Source of the DNA: Tepidimonas ignava
Lineage (GTDB): Bacteria > Pseudomonadota > Gammaproteobacteria > Burkholderiales > Burkholderiaceae_C
DNA length: 64,000 bases
Reading direction: 5' to 3'
Assembly: GCF_004342625.1 (NCBI RefSeq)
Contig: NZ_SMAH01000005.1
Span: 123,924-187,923 of the forward strand
Shown here: positions 19,068 to 26,888 of the stretch, piece by piece
Layout of the letters: every line of letters begins with the position of its first letter
Position numbering within the stretch: the stretch's first letter is position 1
Position numbers and translations under genes: made by a program
The notes under the pieces: generated by a model
What the model saw: the letters and a program-made list of their open reading frames with translations, nothing else
What the model was told of the DNA's origin: nothing
Database searches by the model: none

Positions 19068-19202
19068 ATGGCACACGCGCCCGAGCACACCCCCGAGCCC
19101 GACGTGGCCGAGTCGATCGTACACGTGATCCCGTGGTTGATCCCGTTGGCGGGCGCCATTTTGATGTTCCTGCTGGCCTTCATCGCCGTGATGGTTGGCT
19201 GA
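19068..19202 (+). CDS. 44-residue single-pass membrane protein
   Basis: Small protein with a charged, Pro/Glu-rich N-terminus (residues 1-19) and one strong hydrophobic helix (about 20-43, containing IPWLIPLAGAILMFLLAFI). The ATG at 19068 has GAGGAG ten bases upstream, and an intrinsic terminator follows 20 bases after the stop, so it is a self-contained expressed unit. No function is recognised. It lies between the divergent murU and pckG. A -10-like TAAAAT occurs at 19025-19030. Confidence 0.7.
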   Translation: MAHAPEHTPEPDVAESIVHVIPWLIPLAGAILMFLLAFIAVMVG

Positions 19203-19222
19203 ACACCCGGCACGCCTGCGTC

Positions 19223-19251
19223 AACCCGGTGCCGACCGCACCGGGTTTTTT
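19223..19251 (+). terminator. Intrinsic terminator after the small membrane protein
   Basis: AACCCGGTGC (19223-19232) pairs exactly with GCACCGGGTT (19238-19247) across a five-base loop and runs into a T tract. It isolates the 44-residue gene from pckG. Confidence 0.9.
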
Positions 19252-19285
19252 GTTGCCGGCGCGGCTGTCAGCCAACTGTCATCAA

Positions 19286-19306
19286 GTCATGCAAAGTTTG
19301 CATGAC
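19286..19306. promoter_or_regulatory. Perfect palindrome upstream of pckG
   Basis: GTCATGCAAA and its exact complement TTTGCATGAC flank one central G, a 10-1-10 inverted repeat in the 178-base gap between the preceding terminator and the pckG start. It has no T tract and follows a terminator already present, so a dimeric repressor or activator site is the simplest reading. The binding protein is unknown. Confidence 0.6.
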
Positions 19307-19429
19307 GATTTCGGCGACGGTACGTACCGCCGGGGGCCGCGCTTCCTACAATGACCCGCCACGGCGCGGGCGGGTTGTGCTTGGCGCCGCCTCCCCACCT
19401 CCTCGTTGTTTTTTGTTGGTGCCGCGCCG

Positions 19430-21301
19430 ATGAACGCTCCCGTGATGCAGGGCCTGCCGCTCAACCCCCCGCCGTACGTCAAACACGCCCGCCTGATCGC
19501 CTGGGTGGCCGACATGGCCGCGCTGTGCAAGCCCGACCGCATCGAATGGTGCGACGGCAGCCAGGCCGAGTACGACCGCCTGTGCGAACAGATGGTGGCC
19601 GCGGGCACGCTCAAACGCATCAACCCCGCCAAGCGCCCCAACGCCTACCTGGCCTGGACCGACCCTTCGGACGTGGCGCGGGTGGAAGACCGCACCTTCA
19701 TCTGCAGCGAACGGCGCGAAGACGCCGGCCCCACCAACCACTGGATGGCGCCGGCGGAGATGCGGGCGATCCTGCAGCACGGCAAGGATGGCCAGCCGGG
19801 GTTGTTCGACGGCTGCATGCGTGGCCGCACCATGTACGTGGTGCCGTTCAGCATGGGGCCGCTGGGTTCGCCGATCGCGCGCATCGGGGTGGAGCTGACC
19901 GACAGCCCCTACGTCGTCGTCAACATGAAGCTGATGACGCGCATGGGGCGCGCCGTGTACGACGTGTTGGGCAGCGACGGCGCCTTTGTGCCCTGCGTGC
20001 ACACGGTGGGTGCGCCGCTGCAGCCGGGGCAGGCCGATGTGGCGTGGCCGTGCAACCCCACCACCAAGTACATCGTGCACTACCCCGAAACGCGCGAAAT
20101 CTGGTCGTACGGCTCGGGCTACGGCGGCAACGCGCTGCTGGGCAAAAAGTGCCTGGCGCTGCGCATCGCGTCGGTCATGGGCCGCGACGAGGGCTGGCTG
20201 GCCGAGCACATGCTGATCCTGGGGGTGACCAGCCCCGAAGGAAAAAAATACCATGTCGCGGCGGCCTTCCCCAGCGCGTGTGGCAAGACCAACTTCGCGA
20301 TGTTGATCCCGCCCAAGGGCTTCGAGGGTTGGAAGGTCACCACCATCGGCGACGACATCGCGTGGATCAAGCCCGGCGCCGACGGGCGGCTGTACGCGAT
20401 CAACCCGGAGGCCGGCTACTTCGGCGTGGCGCCGGGCACCAACACGCTGACCAACCCCAACTGCATGGCCAGCCTGACGCGCGACGTCATCTTCACCAAC
20501 GTGGCGTTGACCGACGACGGCGACGTGTGGTGGGAGGGCATGGGCGAGCCGCCCGCGCACTGCCTGGACTGGCAGGGCAAGGACTGGACGCCGGCGGACG
20601 GCGCGGCCGGACGCAAGGCGGCGCACCCCAACGCGCGCTTCACGGTCGCGGCCACCAACAACCCGGCGCTGGACGCCGCGTGGGATTCCGCCGAGGGCGT
20701 GCCCCTCGACGCGCTGATTTTTGGTGGGCGCCGCAGCGACACCGTGCCGCTGGTGACCGAGGCCCGCACCTGGATGGAGGGGGTGTACATGGCCGCCACG
20801 ATGGGCTCTGAAACCACTGCGGCGGCGTTTGGCGCGCAGGGCGTGGTGCGGCGCGACCCGTTTGCCATGTTGCCGTTTTGCGGCTACCACATGGGCGACT
20901 ATTTCCAGCACTGGCTGGCGATGGAGCGCCGCCTGGAGGCCACCGGCCACACGCTGCCGCGCATCTTCTGCGTCAACTGGTTCCGCAAGGGGCCGGACGG
21001 CCGCTTCATCTGGCCGGGCTACGGCGAAAACATGCGCGTGCTCAAGTGGATGATCGACCGTCTGGAAGGGCGTGTGCAGGGCGAGGACCACGCGTTTGGC
21101 ATCAGCCCCACCTACGACGAGATGCACTGGGAAGGCCTGGACTTCGGGCCCGAGCAGTTCGCCGCCGTGACCGACATGAACCCGCAGCATTGGGCGCGTG
21201 AGCTGGCGCTGCACCAAGAGCTGTTCGACCAGTTGGCGCAGCGCCTGCCCCGCGCGTTGGCCGAGACCCGGGCGCGCATGGCGCAGCGCATCCTGGGCTG
21301 A
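19430..21301 (+). CDS. pckG: Phosphoenolpyruvate carboxykinase (GTP)
   Basis: Converts oxaloacetate plus GTP to phosphoenolpyruvate, the first step of gluconeogenesis; cytoplasmic monomer, 623 residues, the usual length of the GTP class. Seen: the P-loop [15 protein letters not shown] (Lys286), the metal-site [10 protein letters not shown] (308 onward), [14 protein letters not shown], and the C-terminal guanine-binding region with [13 protein letters not shown] and [11 protein letters not shown]. The ATG at 19430 gives [14 protein letters not shown]. An upstream TTG is possible but lies in a poly-T run without a ribosome-binding site. A perfect palindrome lies about 125 bases upstream. Confidence 0.97.
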   Translation: MNAPVMQGLPLNPPPYVKHARLIAWVADMAALCKPDRIEWCDGSQAEYDRLCEQMVAAGTLKRINPAKRPNAYLAWTDPSDVARVEDRTFICSERREDAGPTNHWMAPAEMRAILQHGKDGQPGLFDGCMRGRTMYVVPFSMGPLGSPIARIGVELTDSPYVVVNMKLMTRMGRAVYDVLGSDGAFVPCVHTVGAPLQPGQADVAWPCNPTTKYIVHYPETREIWSYGSGYGGNALLGKKCLALRIASVMGRDEGWLAEHMLILGVTSPEGKKYHVAAAFPSACGKTNFAMLIPPKGFEGWKVTTIGDDIAWIKPGADGRLYAINPEAGYFGVAPGTNTLTNPNCMASLTRDVIFTNVALTDDGDVWWEGMGEPPAHCLDWQGKDWTPADGAAGRKAAHPNARFTVAATNNPALDAAWDSAEGVPLDALIFGGRRSDTVPLVTEARTWMEGVYMAATMGSETTAAAFGAQGVVRRDPFAMLPFCGYHMGDYFQHWLAMERRLEATGHTLPRIFCVNWFRKGPDGRFIWPGYGENMRVLKWMIDRLEGRVQGEDHAFGISPTYDEMHWEGLDFGPEQFAAVTDMNPQHWARELALHQELFDQLAQRLPRALAETRARMAQRILG

Positions 21302-21331
21302 CGCCCGCGGCGCGGCCGGCGCCGGGGGCGC

Positions 21332-21886
21332 TCAGACGTAATACAGGCTGTAGCGACGCCCGCTGGGCATCGTCCACAAACCTTCGGCGGCGCTGGCCGC
21401 CCACTCGCGCAGCAGCGCGCCGTGGTCCGGCGTGTCCACCGTGGCCAGCGGCGCCAGGGCGGCGTCCCAAGCGGCCGGGCTCTCGGCGCGGGTGCGTTGC
21501 GCGTCCAGCTCCGCCTGCACGCGGTGGTCCAGGCGGGCCAGCGCGGCGGTGCGGGCTTCGGCCCGCGCGCGTGCCCGGGCCTGCGCCCAGCCGTCCAGCA
21601 GGGTGCCCAGGCGCTGGGCCAGGCGCCGTGCGGGCGAGGCCAGCAGCACGCTGCCGAGAAACACCACCGCCCACATCAACACCCAGGCGGCCAGCAGGTG
21701 GCCGTCGGCCCAGGTGTCCATCAGGCGATCGGTGACGACAGCCAGCGCCGCCACCCCAGCCGCCAGCAGCAGCGTGGCCAGGGCGCGCGGCGCCACGGCG
21801 CGGCGCGCGGCATCGACATGGGTGCTGGCCCCTGCACCCCGGGTGGGGGTGGCGGTGGGGGCCGACGAGGTCAGGATGGTGCTCAT
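21332..21886 (-). CDS. Hypothetical two-helix membrane protein
   Basis: Unrecognised protein of 184 residues. After a polar N-terminus come two hydrophobic helices (about residues 35-52 and 64-82), then an Ala/Arg/Glu-rich coiled-coil-like region (90-130), ending SGRRYSLYYV. Start at ATG 21886 with GGAG at suitable distance. It converges with pckG and is divergent from a LysR gene, 107 bases away. Confidence 0.65.
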   Translation of the reverse strand: MSTILTSSAPTATPTRGAGASTHVDAARRAVAPRALATLLLAAGVAALAVVTDRLMDTWADGHLLAAWVLMWAVVFLGSVLLASPARRLAQRLGTLLDGWAQARARARAEARTAALARLDHRVQAELDAQRTRAESPAAWDAALAPLATVDTPDHGALLREWAASAAEGLWTMPSGRRYSLYYV

Positions 21887-21931
21887 GGCAGGCTCCCGAA
21901 TGTTGCAGTGCAAAAAAGTCGGTGCTCGAAT

Positions 21932-21949
21932 ATTAGGGTTATCCCTGAT
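21932..21949. promoter_or_regulatory. Candidate LysR operator between divergent genes
   Basis: ATTAGGG, four bases, then CCCTGAT form a 7-4-7 inverted repeat with one mismatch. It is centred between the divergent hypothetical gene and the LysR gene, the usual place for an autoregulatory LysR-type site. Confidence 0.4.
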
Positions 21950-21993
21950 GCTATTCAACTTTTGTTTGTAAATGGCTTACATTCACGTGGGTG

Positions 21994-22956
21994 ATGACCA
22001 AGGTCAACTTCCGCACGCTCGACCTCAACCTGCTGCGGGTTTTCGACGAGGTGATGGCCGAGCGCAGCCTGACGCGGGCCGCGCACAACCTGGCGCTGAC
22101 GCAGCCCGCCGTCAGCAACGCGCTGCGCCGGCTGCGTGAGCTGCTGGGCGACGACCTGGTGCGGCGCAGTGGCTACGGCGTCGAGCCCACGCCCTACGCG
22201 TTGCAGTTGTGGCCGGCGGTGCGCGAGGCGTTGCAGCGCCTGCGCGCGTCGCTGGCCCCGGGGCCGTTCGACCCCGCGCAGGCGCAAGACGCCTTTGTGC
22301 TGGCGATGGCCGACGCCACCGCTTCGCAGGTCATGCCGGGGCTGGTGGCGATCCTGGACCGCGAAGCGCCTGGGGTGACGCTGCGCGTGCTGCCGTTGAC
22401 CACGCGCGACCCCCGCCCGCTGTTGGAGCAAGGCGGGGTTGACCTGGCGATCGGCTACTTCCCCGGCGTGCTGGCGGAGCTGGGCGCGACCCACTTGCAG
22501 GAGCAGGTGCCGCGCTTCCTGTCGCAGCGGCTCTACGACGGCCGCTACGTGGTGGCGATGCGCCGCGGCCACCCGCTGGCGCACGCGCGCCTGACCCTGG
22601 ACGCCTACTGCGAGGCGCGCCATCTGTTGGTGAGCTTTTCCGGGCGGCCGTTTGGTTTTGTCGACGAGGCGCTGGCGGCGGTGGGCCGCCGGCGGCGCAT
22701 CGTGCTGACGGTCAACCAGTTTTTCACCGCCGGGCAGGTGGTGGCGGCGTCGGACCTGCTGACGGTGCTGCCGCAGCATTTTCTGGGCGCCACCGGGCAC
22801 GCCGAGGCCTTGGCCACGCAGCCGCTGCCGCTGCAGGTGCCGCCGGTGCATGTGGACATGTTGTGGACGCGCGCGCACGACGGCGTGCCGGCGCAGCGCT
22901 GGCTGCGTGCCGCAGTGCAACGCGCGGTGGCCGCCGCGGGGCCGCGCGATGGCTGA
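21994..22956 (+). CDS. LysR-family transcriptional regulator
   Basis: DNA-binding regulator of 320 residues. The N-terminal winged helix-turn-helix is at residues 8-66 (LDLNLLRVFDEVMAERSLTR, then AAHNLALTQPAVSNALRRLR), and the C-terminal periplasmic-binding-like effector domain is at about 95-300. The sequence style (LLRVFDEVMAERSLTRAA) is that of the NodD/LinR-like branch that often responds to aromatic compounds, but no target operon is identifiable here. Start at ATG 21994; GTG 21991 directly before it is an alternative. Its last eight bases overlap the metallophosphoesterase gene, suggesting co-transcription. Confidence 0.9.
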   Translation: MTKVNFRTLDLNLLRVFDEVMAERSLTRAAHNLALTQPAVSNALRRLRELLGDDLVRRSGYGVEPTPYALQLWPAVREALQRLRASLAPGPFDPAQAQDAFVLAMADATASQVMPGLVAILDREAPGVTLRVLPLTTRDPRPLLEQGGVDLAIGYFPGVLAELGATHLQEQVPRFLSQRLYDGRYVVAMRRGHPLAHARLTLDAYCEARHLLVSFSGRPFGFVDEALAAVGRRRRIVLTVNQFFTAGQVVAASDLLTVLPQHFLGATGHAEALATQPLPLQVPPVHVDMLWTRAHDGVPAQRWLRAAVQRAVAAAGPRDG

Positions 22957-23806
22957 GCTGCGCATCCAGCTGCTGTCCGACCTGCACCTGGAGACCAACC
23001 CGGGTTGGCAGCCGCGCCCCCACCCCATAGCCGATGTGCTGGTGCTGGCCGGCGACATCGGCTCGTACCAGCGCGGCGCCGACGGTCGCATCAAAATGAC
23101 CGAGCCCGACTGGGGGCTGGCGCGCTTCGCCCGCTGGCCGGTGCCGGTGCTGTACGTGCCCGGCAACCACGAGTACGACGCGCTGGACTGGGACCAGGCG
23201 CACGCGGGCCTGCAGGCGGCCTGCGCGCGCCACGGCCTGCACTGGCTGGAGCGCGCCAGCACCGTGTTGCACGGGGTGCGCTTTGTGGGCACCACGCTGT
23301 GGAGCGACTACGACGCGCTGGCCACCGTGCCGCTGCGGCGCAAGGGCCGCGCCCGCCCGATCACCGACGCGCAGGCGCATCGCGAACAACAGCGCCAGCG
23401 CGCCTACCGCGCGGCCAACCACCACCTGGCGCAGGCCGCCACGCAGCGCCACGGGCGCCTGTTCGACGCCGAGGCCATGCGCGCCGAGGCCCTGGCGTGC
23501 CAGGCCTGGTTGCGCGAGGCACTGGCGCAGCCTTGGTCGGGGCCGACGGTGGTGGTCACGCACTTTGCCCCCAGCCTGCGCAGCGCCGATCCGCGTTACG
23601 GTCTGCAGCCGGGCACGGCCGGCTTTTGCAACGCGCTGGACGACCTGCTGGCCCACGTCGACCTGTGGCTGCACGGCCACCTGCATTGCCGCCACGACTA
23701 CCGCGTGGGCCGCTGCCGGGTGGTGGCCCACCCCCTGGGCTACGCCGACAAGGGCGAACAGCAGGGCTTTGACCCCGACCGGCTGATCATCCTGCCGCGG
23801 CCTTGA
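22949..23806 (+). CDS. Calcineurin-like metallophosphoesterase
   Basis: Dinuclear-metal phosphoesterase of 285 residues; the substrate is unknown. The signature is complete: LLSDLHLE (D-x-H), LAGDIG (GD), VPGNHEYD (GNHE), VVTHFAP (H) and LWLHGHLHCRHDY (GHxH). The start ATG at 22949 lies inside the end of the LysR gene (8-base overlap), so the two are probably translated from one message. Confidence 0.9.
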   Translation: MAELRIQLLSDLHLETNPGWQPRPHPIADVLVLAGDIGSYQRGADGRIKMTEPDWGLARFARWPVPVLYVPGNHEYDALDWDQAHAGLQAACARHGLHWLERASTVLHGVRFVGTTLWSDYDALATVPLRRKGRARPITDAQAHREQQRQRAYRAANHHLAQAATQRHGRLFDAEAMRAEALACQAWLREALAQPWSGPTVVVTHFAPSLRSADPRYGLQPGTAGFCNALDDLLAHVDLWLHGHLHCRHDYRVGRCRVVAHPLGYADKGEQQGFDPDRLIILPRP

Positions 23807-23826
23807 GGCCGATCGCGGCCGCAGGG

Positions 23827-24228
23827 TCAGGACCCTGCCAACGCCTGTCGCGCGGCCCGTGCCAAAAAGCCACTGCGGGTCTCGCCGTGGGCGCGGGCGT
23901 ACGCATCCACACGGGCCAGCAACCTAGCCGGCAGGGTGATGTTGATTTTTTCGGCCTTGCCTTCAAAACGGCTGGTGTCGACATCGACCAGACCCCAGAT
24001 CCAGCCGGCAAACTCGGGGTGGGCCTGCCAATGCGCCAGTGGCTTGGGCGCAGGGATGTCCTGCCCGTCTTCGGCCAGCGCCTCCAGATGGGCCTCAATG
24101 GCTTGTACCGCGTTGGCAAAGGCGTCCTCGGCGCTGTCGCCGGCCGAAAAGCACCCCGGCAAATCGGGCACGACCACGCCCCAGGCCGAACGCTCGTCAC
24201 CCGGTTCGATGGCGATTGGGAATTTCAT
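23827..24228 (-). CDS. hicB: HicB-family antitoxin
   Basis: Antitoxin of the HicAB module, 133 residues. The N-terminal partial RNase H-like fold contains WGVVVPDLPGCFSAGDSAED (residues 16-35). The C-terminal ribbon-helix-helix DNA-binding region contains KINITLPARLLARVDAYAR (about 93-111), which would repress the operon. It follows hicA with a 12-base gap in the toxin-first order usual for hicAB. It converges with the phosphoesterase gene 20 bases away. Confidence 0.92.
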   Translation of the reverse strand: MKFPIAIEPGDERSAWGVVVPDLPGCFSAGDSAEDAFANAVQAIEAHLEALAEDGQDIPAPKPLAHWQAHPEFAGWIWGLVDVDTSRFEGKAEKINITLPARLLARVDAYARAHGETRSGFLARAARQALAGS

Positions 24229-24240
24229 GGCGTTGCTCCT

Positions 24241-24423
24241 TCACTTGAGGCCCGCCTGCTTCATCAGCTTGTGCACCAAGCCTTCCCCGAGGTCCTTTTT
24301 GGGGTGGGGCACCGTCAGGTGGCCGGGTTTGTGCGGATGCGTGAACACGTGGTGGCTGCCCTTGACCGAACGCAGGACCCAGCCGTGCGCGTGCAGCATC
24401 GCTATCAATTCCCGGCTGTTCAT
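24241..24423 (-). CDS. hicA: HicA-family mRNA interferase toxin
   Basis: Small double-stranded-RNA-binding-fold toxin of 60 residues that cleaves mRNA when free of HicB. The ATG at 24423 gives MNSRELIAMLHAHGW. The catalytic histidine lies in KGSHHVF (residues 21-27), followed by HLTVPHPKKDLGEGL. Length and both motifs are normal, so it appears intact. No Shine-Dalgarno is visible; the start codon directly abuts a palindrome that contains the only -10-like sequence, so the message may be leaderless. Confidence 0.92.
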   Translation of the reverse strand: MNSRELIAMLHAHGWVLRSVKGSHHVFTHPHKPGHLTVPHPKKDLGEGLVHKLMKQAGLK

Positions 24424-24442
24424 GGTGGTTAGTATAACCACC
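24424..24442 (-). promoter_or_regulatory. hicAB operator/promoter palindrome
   Basis: GGTGGTTA and TAACCACC flank three bases, a perfect 8-3-8 inverted repeat touching the hicA start codon. On the minus strand its centre contains TATACT (24436 to 24431), a good -10. HicB binding here would block transcription, the autorepression typical of the family. Confidence 0.7.
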
Positions 24443-24521
24443 GTTGGAGGCGGGCGGGGCCGATACCGGGTACCGCATCCGCCACCAGCGCCCATGGCAC
24501 GACCAACGCTATCATGCGCCT

Positions 24522-25778
24522 ATGCTCAAACGCATTCGGGTCGAGGATGTGCGGCTGGGGATGTACATCCACGGCTTTGCGGGGTCGTGGCTGGACCATC
24601 CGTTTTGGCGCAGTCGCTTTTTGTTGGACGATCCGCGCGACCTCGAGCGCATCCGCGCCAGCGCCGTGCGTGAGGTGTGGATCGACGTCAGCCAAGGGGC
24701 CGACGTGGCGCCCGACGCCAGCGTGACGGCCACCGCCGACACACCCGAGGCCGCCGCCGAGGAGACCGCGCGGGTGTTGGACGAAGCCCTGCAGCGGCGT
24801 GTGCAGCCGACCACGCAGCCGCAGGAGCTGCAGCGCGCCGCCCGCCTGTTGGCCAGCGCGCACGGCGCCGTCAAAGACATGTTCCACGACGCGCGCATGG
24901 GCCGCGCCATCGACCGCCAGGTGATGCGCGCCGTGGCCGAGGACATTGCCGACAGCGTCACGCGCAACGCCGGCGCCCTCATCAGCCTGGCGCGGGTCAA
25001 GACGGCCGATGAGTACACCTACATGCACTCGGTGGCGGTGTGCGCGCTGATGGTGGCGTTGGGGCGCCAGTTGGGTTTGCCCGACGAGTTGGTGCGGGCG
25101 GCGGGCTTTGCCGGCCTGCTGCACGATGTGGGCAAGGCCGACGTGCCGCTGGAGATCCTCAACAAGCCCGGCAAGCTCACCGACGACGAGTTCGCCATCA
25201 TCCGCGAGCACCCGCGCAAGGGGTGGCAGCGGCTGCGCGCCGCCGGCATCACCGACGAGGCGGCGCTGGATGTGTGCCTGCACCACCACGAGCGCGTCGA
25301 CGGCACCGGCTACCCCGAGGGGCTGTCGGGCGAGGCGCTGACGTTGCTGGCCCGCATGGGGGCGGTGTGCGACGTGTACGACGCCATCACCTCCAACCGC
25401 CCGTACAAAGCGGGGTGGGACCCCGCCGAATCGCTGCGGCGCATGGCCAGCTGGAAAGGGCACTTCGACGAGCGGGTGTTCCAGGCCTTTGTGCGCAGCC
25501 TGGGCATTTACCCCACGGGATCGCTGGTGCGGCTGTCCAACCAGCGGCTGGCGGTGGTGGTGGAGCAAAACCCGGGTAACTTGCTCAAGCCGGTGGTCAA
25601 GACGGTGCTGTCGCTGCGCAGCGGCGAGCGGCTGGTGCCCGAGCGCATCGACCTGGCCGCGCCAGGGTGCAAGGTCACCATCGAGCAGCGTGAAGACCCG
25701 GCGCAGTGGCGCATCCCCGATCTGGACGAGATCTGGTCGGGCATCCCGGGGCTGGGGCGCGCGTCGGCGCACGCGTAG
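24522..25778 (+). CDS. HD-GYP domain cyclic-di-GMP phosphodiesterase
   Basis: Predicted phosphodiesterase that degrades c-di-GMP; 418 residues. An N-terminal DUF3391-type domain (about 1-130, starting LKRIRVEDVRLGMYIHGF) precedes the HD-GYP domain. Catalytic elements are intact: YMHS (His169), LLHDVGKADVP (HD at 201-202), REHPRKGW and HHHERVDGTGYP (254-265, the GYP motif), then DVYDAITSNRPYK. No membrane segment. Start ATG 24522. It transcribes away from hicAB and converges with the ArgP-like gene. Confidence 0.94.
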   Translation: MLKRIRVEDVRLGMYIHGFAGSWLDHPFWRSRFLLDDPRDLERIRASAVREVWIDVSQGADVAPDASVTATADTPEAAAEETARVLDEALQRRVQPTTQPQELQRAARLLASAHGAVKDMFHDARMGRAIDRQVMRAVAEDIADSVTRNAGALISLARVKTADEYTYMHSVAVCALMVALGRQLGLPDELVRAAGFAGLLHDVGKADVPLEILNKPGKLTDDEFAIIREHPRKGWQRLRAAGITDEAALDVCLHHHERVDGTGYPEGLSGEALTLLARMGAVCDVYDAITSNRPYKAGWDPAESLRRMASWKGHFDERVFQAFVRSLGIYPTGSLVRLSNQRLAVVVEQNPGNLLKPVVKTVLSLRSGERLVPERIDLAAPGCKVTIEQREDPAQWRIPDLDEIWSGIPGLGRASAHA

Positions 25779-25798
25779 CGCGCGACACGCGCGGTCGG

Positions 25799-26719
25799 CT
25801 ACGCCAGCGGCTCCAGGTGGGTGTGCGCCGCGGCGCGCAGCGCGGCGCTGATGCGCGTCAGCGCATCGGAGGCCAGGTTCCAGCAATGCCAGTGCAGGGC
25901 CACCGCGTAGTGGGCGTGGGGCGCGACATCGACCAGGGTGCCGTCGGCCAGCCCGGGCGCGGCCAGCCGCCGCGGCACCACCGTCACGCCCCAGCCGGCT
26001 TGGGCGGCGCGCACCTGCCCCTCCGACGACGGCACGAAGCACTGCTGCAGCCGCACCTGCGCCAGACCAAACGCCTGGCAGACAAAATCGCGCTGCAAAT
26101 CGTCCTTGCGGTTGAAGGCCACGAAAGGGACGCGGTGAAAATTGTGCGGGCTCAGCTGCCCCCCCAGCGCCTGCTGGGCGAACGTGGGGCTGGCCACGGC
26201 CACGTAGGGCATGCGGCCCAGCGGCTCCAGCCGGCAGCCACGCAGCGGCTGCGCCAGCGACGTCACGCAGCCCATCACCTGCCCCTCGCGCAGCCACTCG
26301 TGCGTGAAGTCCTGGTCGTCGTGGATGATTTCCAGCAGCACGCCCTCGCGCACCAGCGGCGTGAGCGCCTGCAGCGCCCAGGTGGCGATGCTGTCGGCGT
26401 TGATGGCGATCGACACCCGCCCCTCGTCGCGCGAGCGCTGCGCCAGCGTGGGGTCGAGCTCGCGCAGGTCGTGCTCCAGGTCGGCGCGCAGCAGCCGCAT
26501 CATCTTGGCGTGTTTGATGAGCAACTGCCCCGCCGGCGTCGGGCGCAACGGTCGGCTGCGCACCACCAGGACGGTGCCCACCTGCGCTTCCAGCGCGCGC
26601 AGCCGCTGCGACACCGCCGACTGCGTCACCGCCAGCCGCTGCGCCGCGCGTTCAAAGCCACCCTCCTCGACGATGGCGGCCAGGCACTCCAGCGCGTCGG
26701 GGTCGAAGGTGGTGGTCAT
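25799..26719 (-). CDS. LysR-family regulator, ArgP/IciA type
   Basis: Transcriptional regulator of the ArgP branch, 306 residues. The N-terminal helix-turn-helix contains FERAAQRLAVTQSAVSQRLR, and the effector domain carries VSIAINADSIATW and VPFVAFNRKDDLQRDF, typical of ArgP. ArgP in other bacteria senses lysine/arginine and controls amino-acid export and metabolism. The divergent neighbour is a D-amino-acid dehydrogenase rather than the usual argO exporter, so control of dadA is a plausible inference. Confidence 0.88.
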   Translation of the reverse strand: MTTTFDPDALECLAAIVEEGGFERAAQRLAVTQSAVSQRLRALEAQVGTVLVVRSRPLRPTPAGQLLIKHAKMMRLLRADLEHDLRELDPTLAQRSRDEGRVSIAINADSIATWALQALTPLVREGVLLEIIHDDQDFTHEWLREGQVMGCVTSLAQPLRGCRLEPLGRMPYVAVASPTFAQQALGGQLSPHNFHRVPFVAFNRKDDLQRDFVCQAFGLAQVRLQQCFVPSSEGQVRAAQAGWGVTVVPRRLAAPGLADGTLVDVAPHAHYAVALHWHCWNLASDALTRISAALRAAAHTHLEPLA

Positions 26720-26756
26720 GGTCAGGCGATGGCGTGGGGGCTGGGACGTGGATAAG

Positions 26757-26785
26757 ATTTTCTGATGACATCGTCGTTTGGTCAA
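26757..26785 (-). promoter_or_regulatory. Candidate promoter of the ArgP-like gene
   Basis: On the minus strand, TTGACC (26785-26780) and GAAAAT (26762-26757) are separated by 17 bases, about 38 bases before the start codon of the regulator and in the gap shared with dadA. Confidence 0.4.
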
Positions 26786-26888
26786 TGAGGCTTCACAAAG
26801 CGCTCGCGCCCGGGCACACTGCGCCGCACGACGACGGCCGGCGGGGTGCGGCAGCGGGTGCCGCGCGCACGGCCGTGGGGGAACGACG

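Noticed and set aside
26720..26888. Riboswitch upstream of dadA
   Set aside because: The 169-base gap shows no recognisable lysine, glycine or other riboswitch core; a LysR-controlled promoter explains it more simply.
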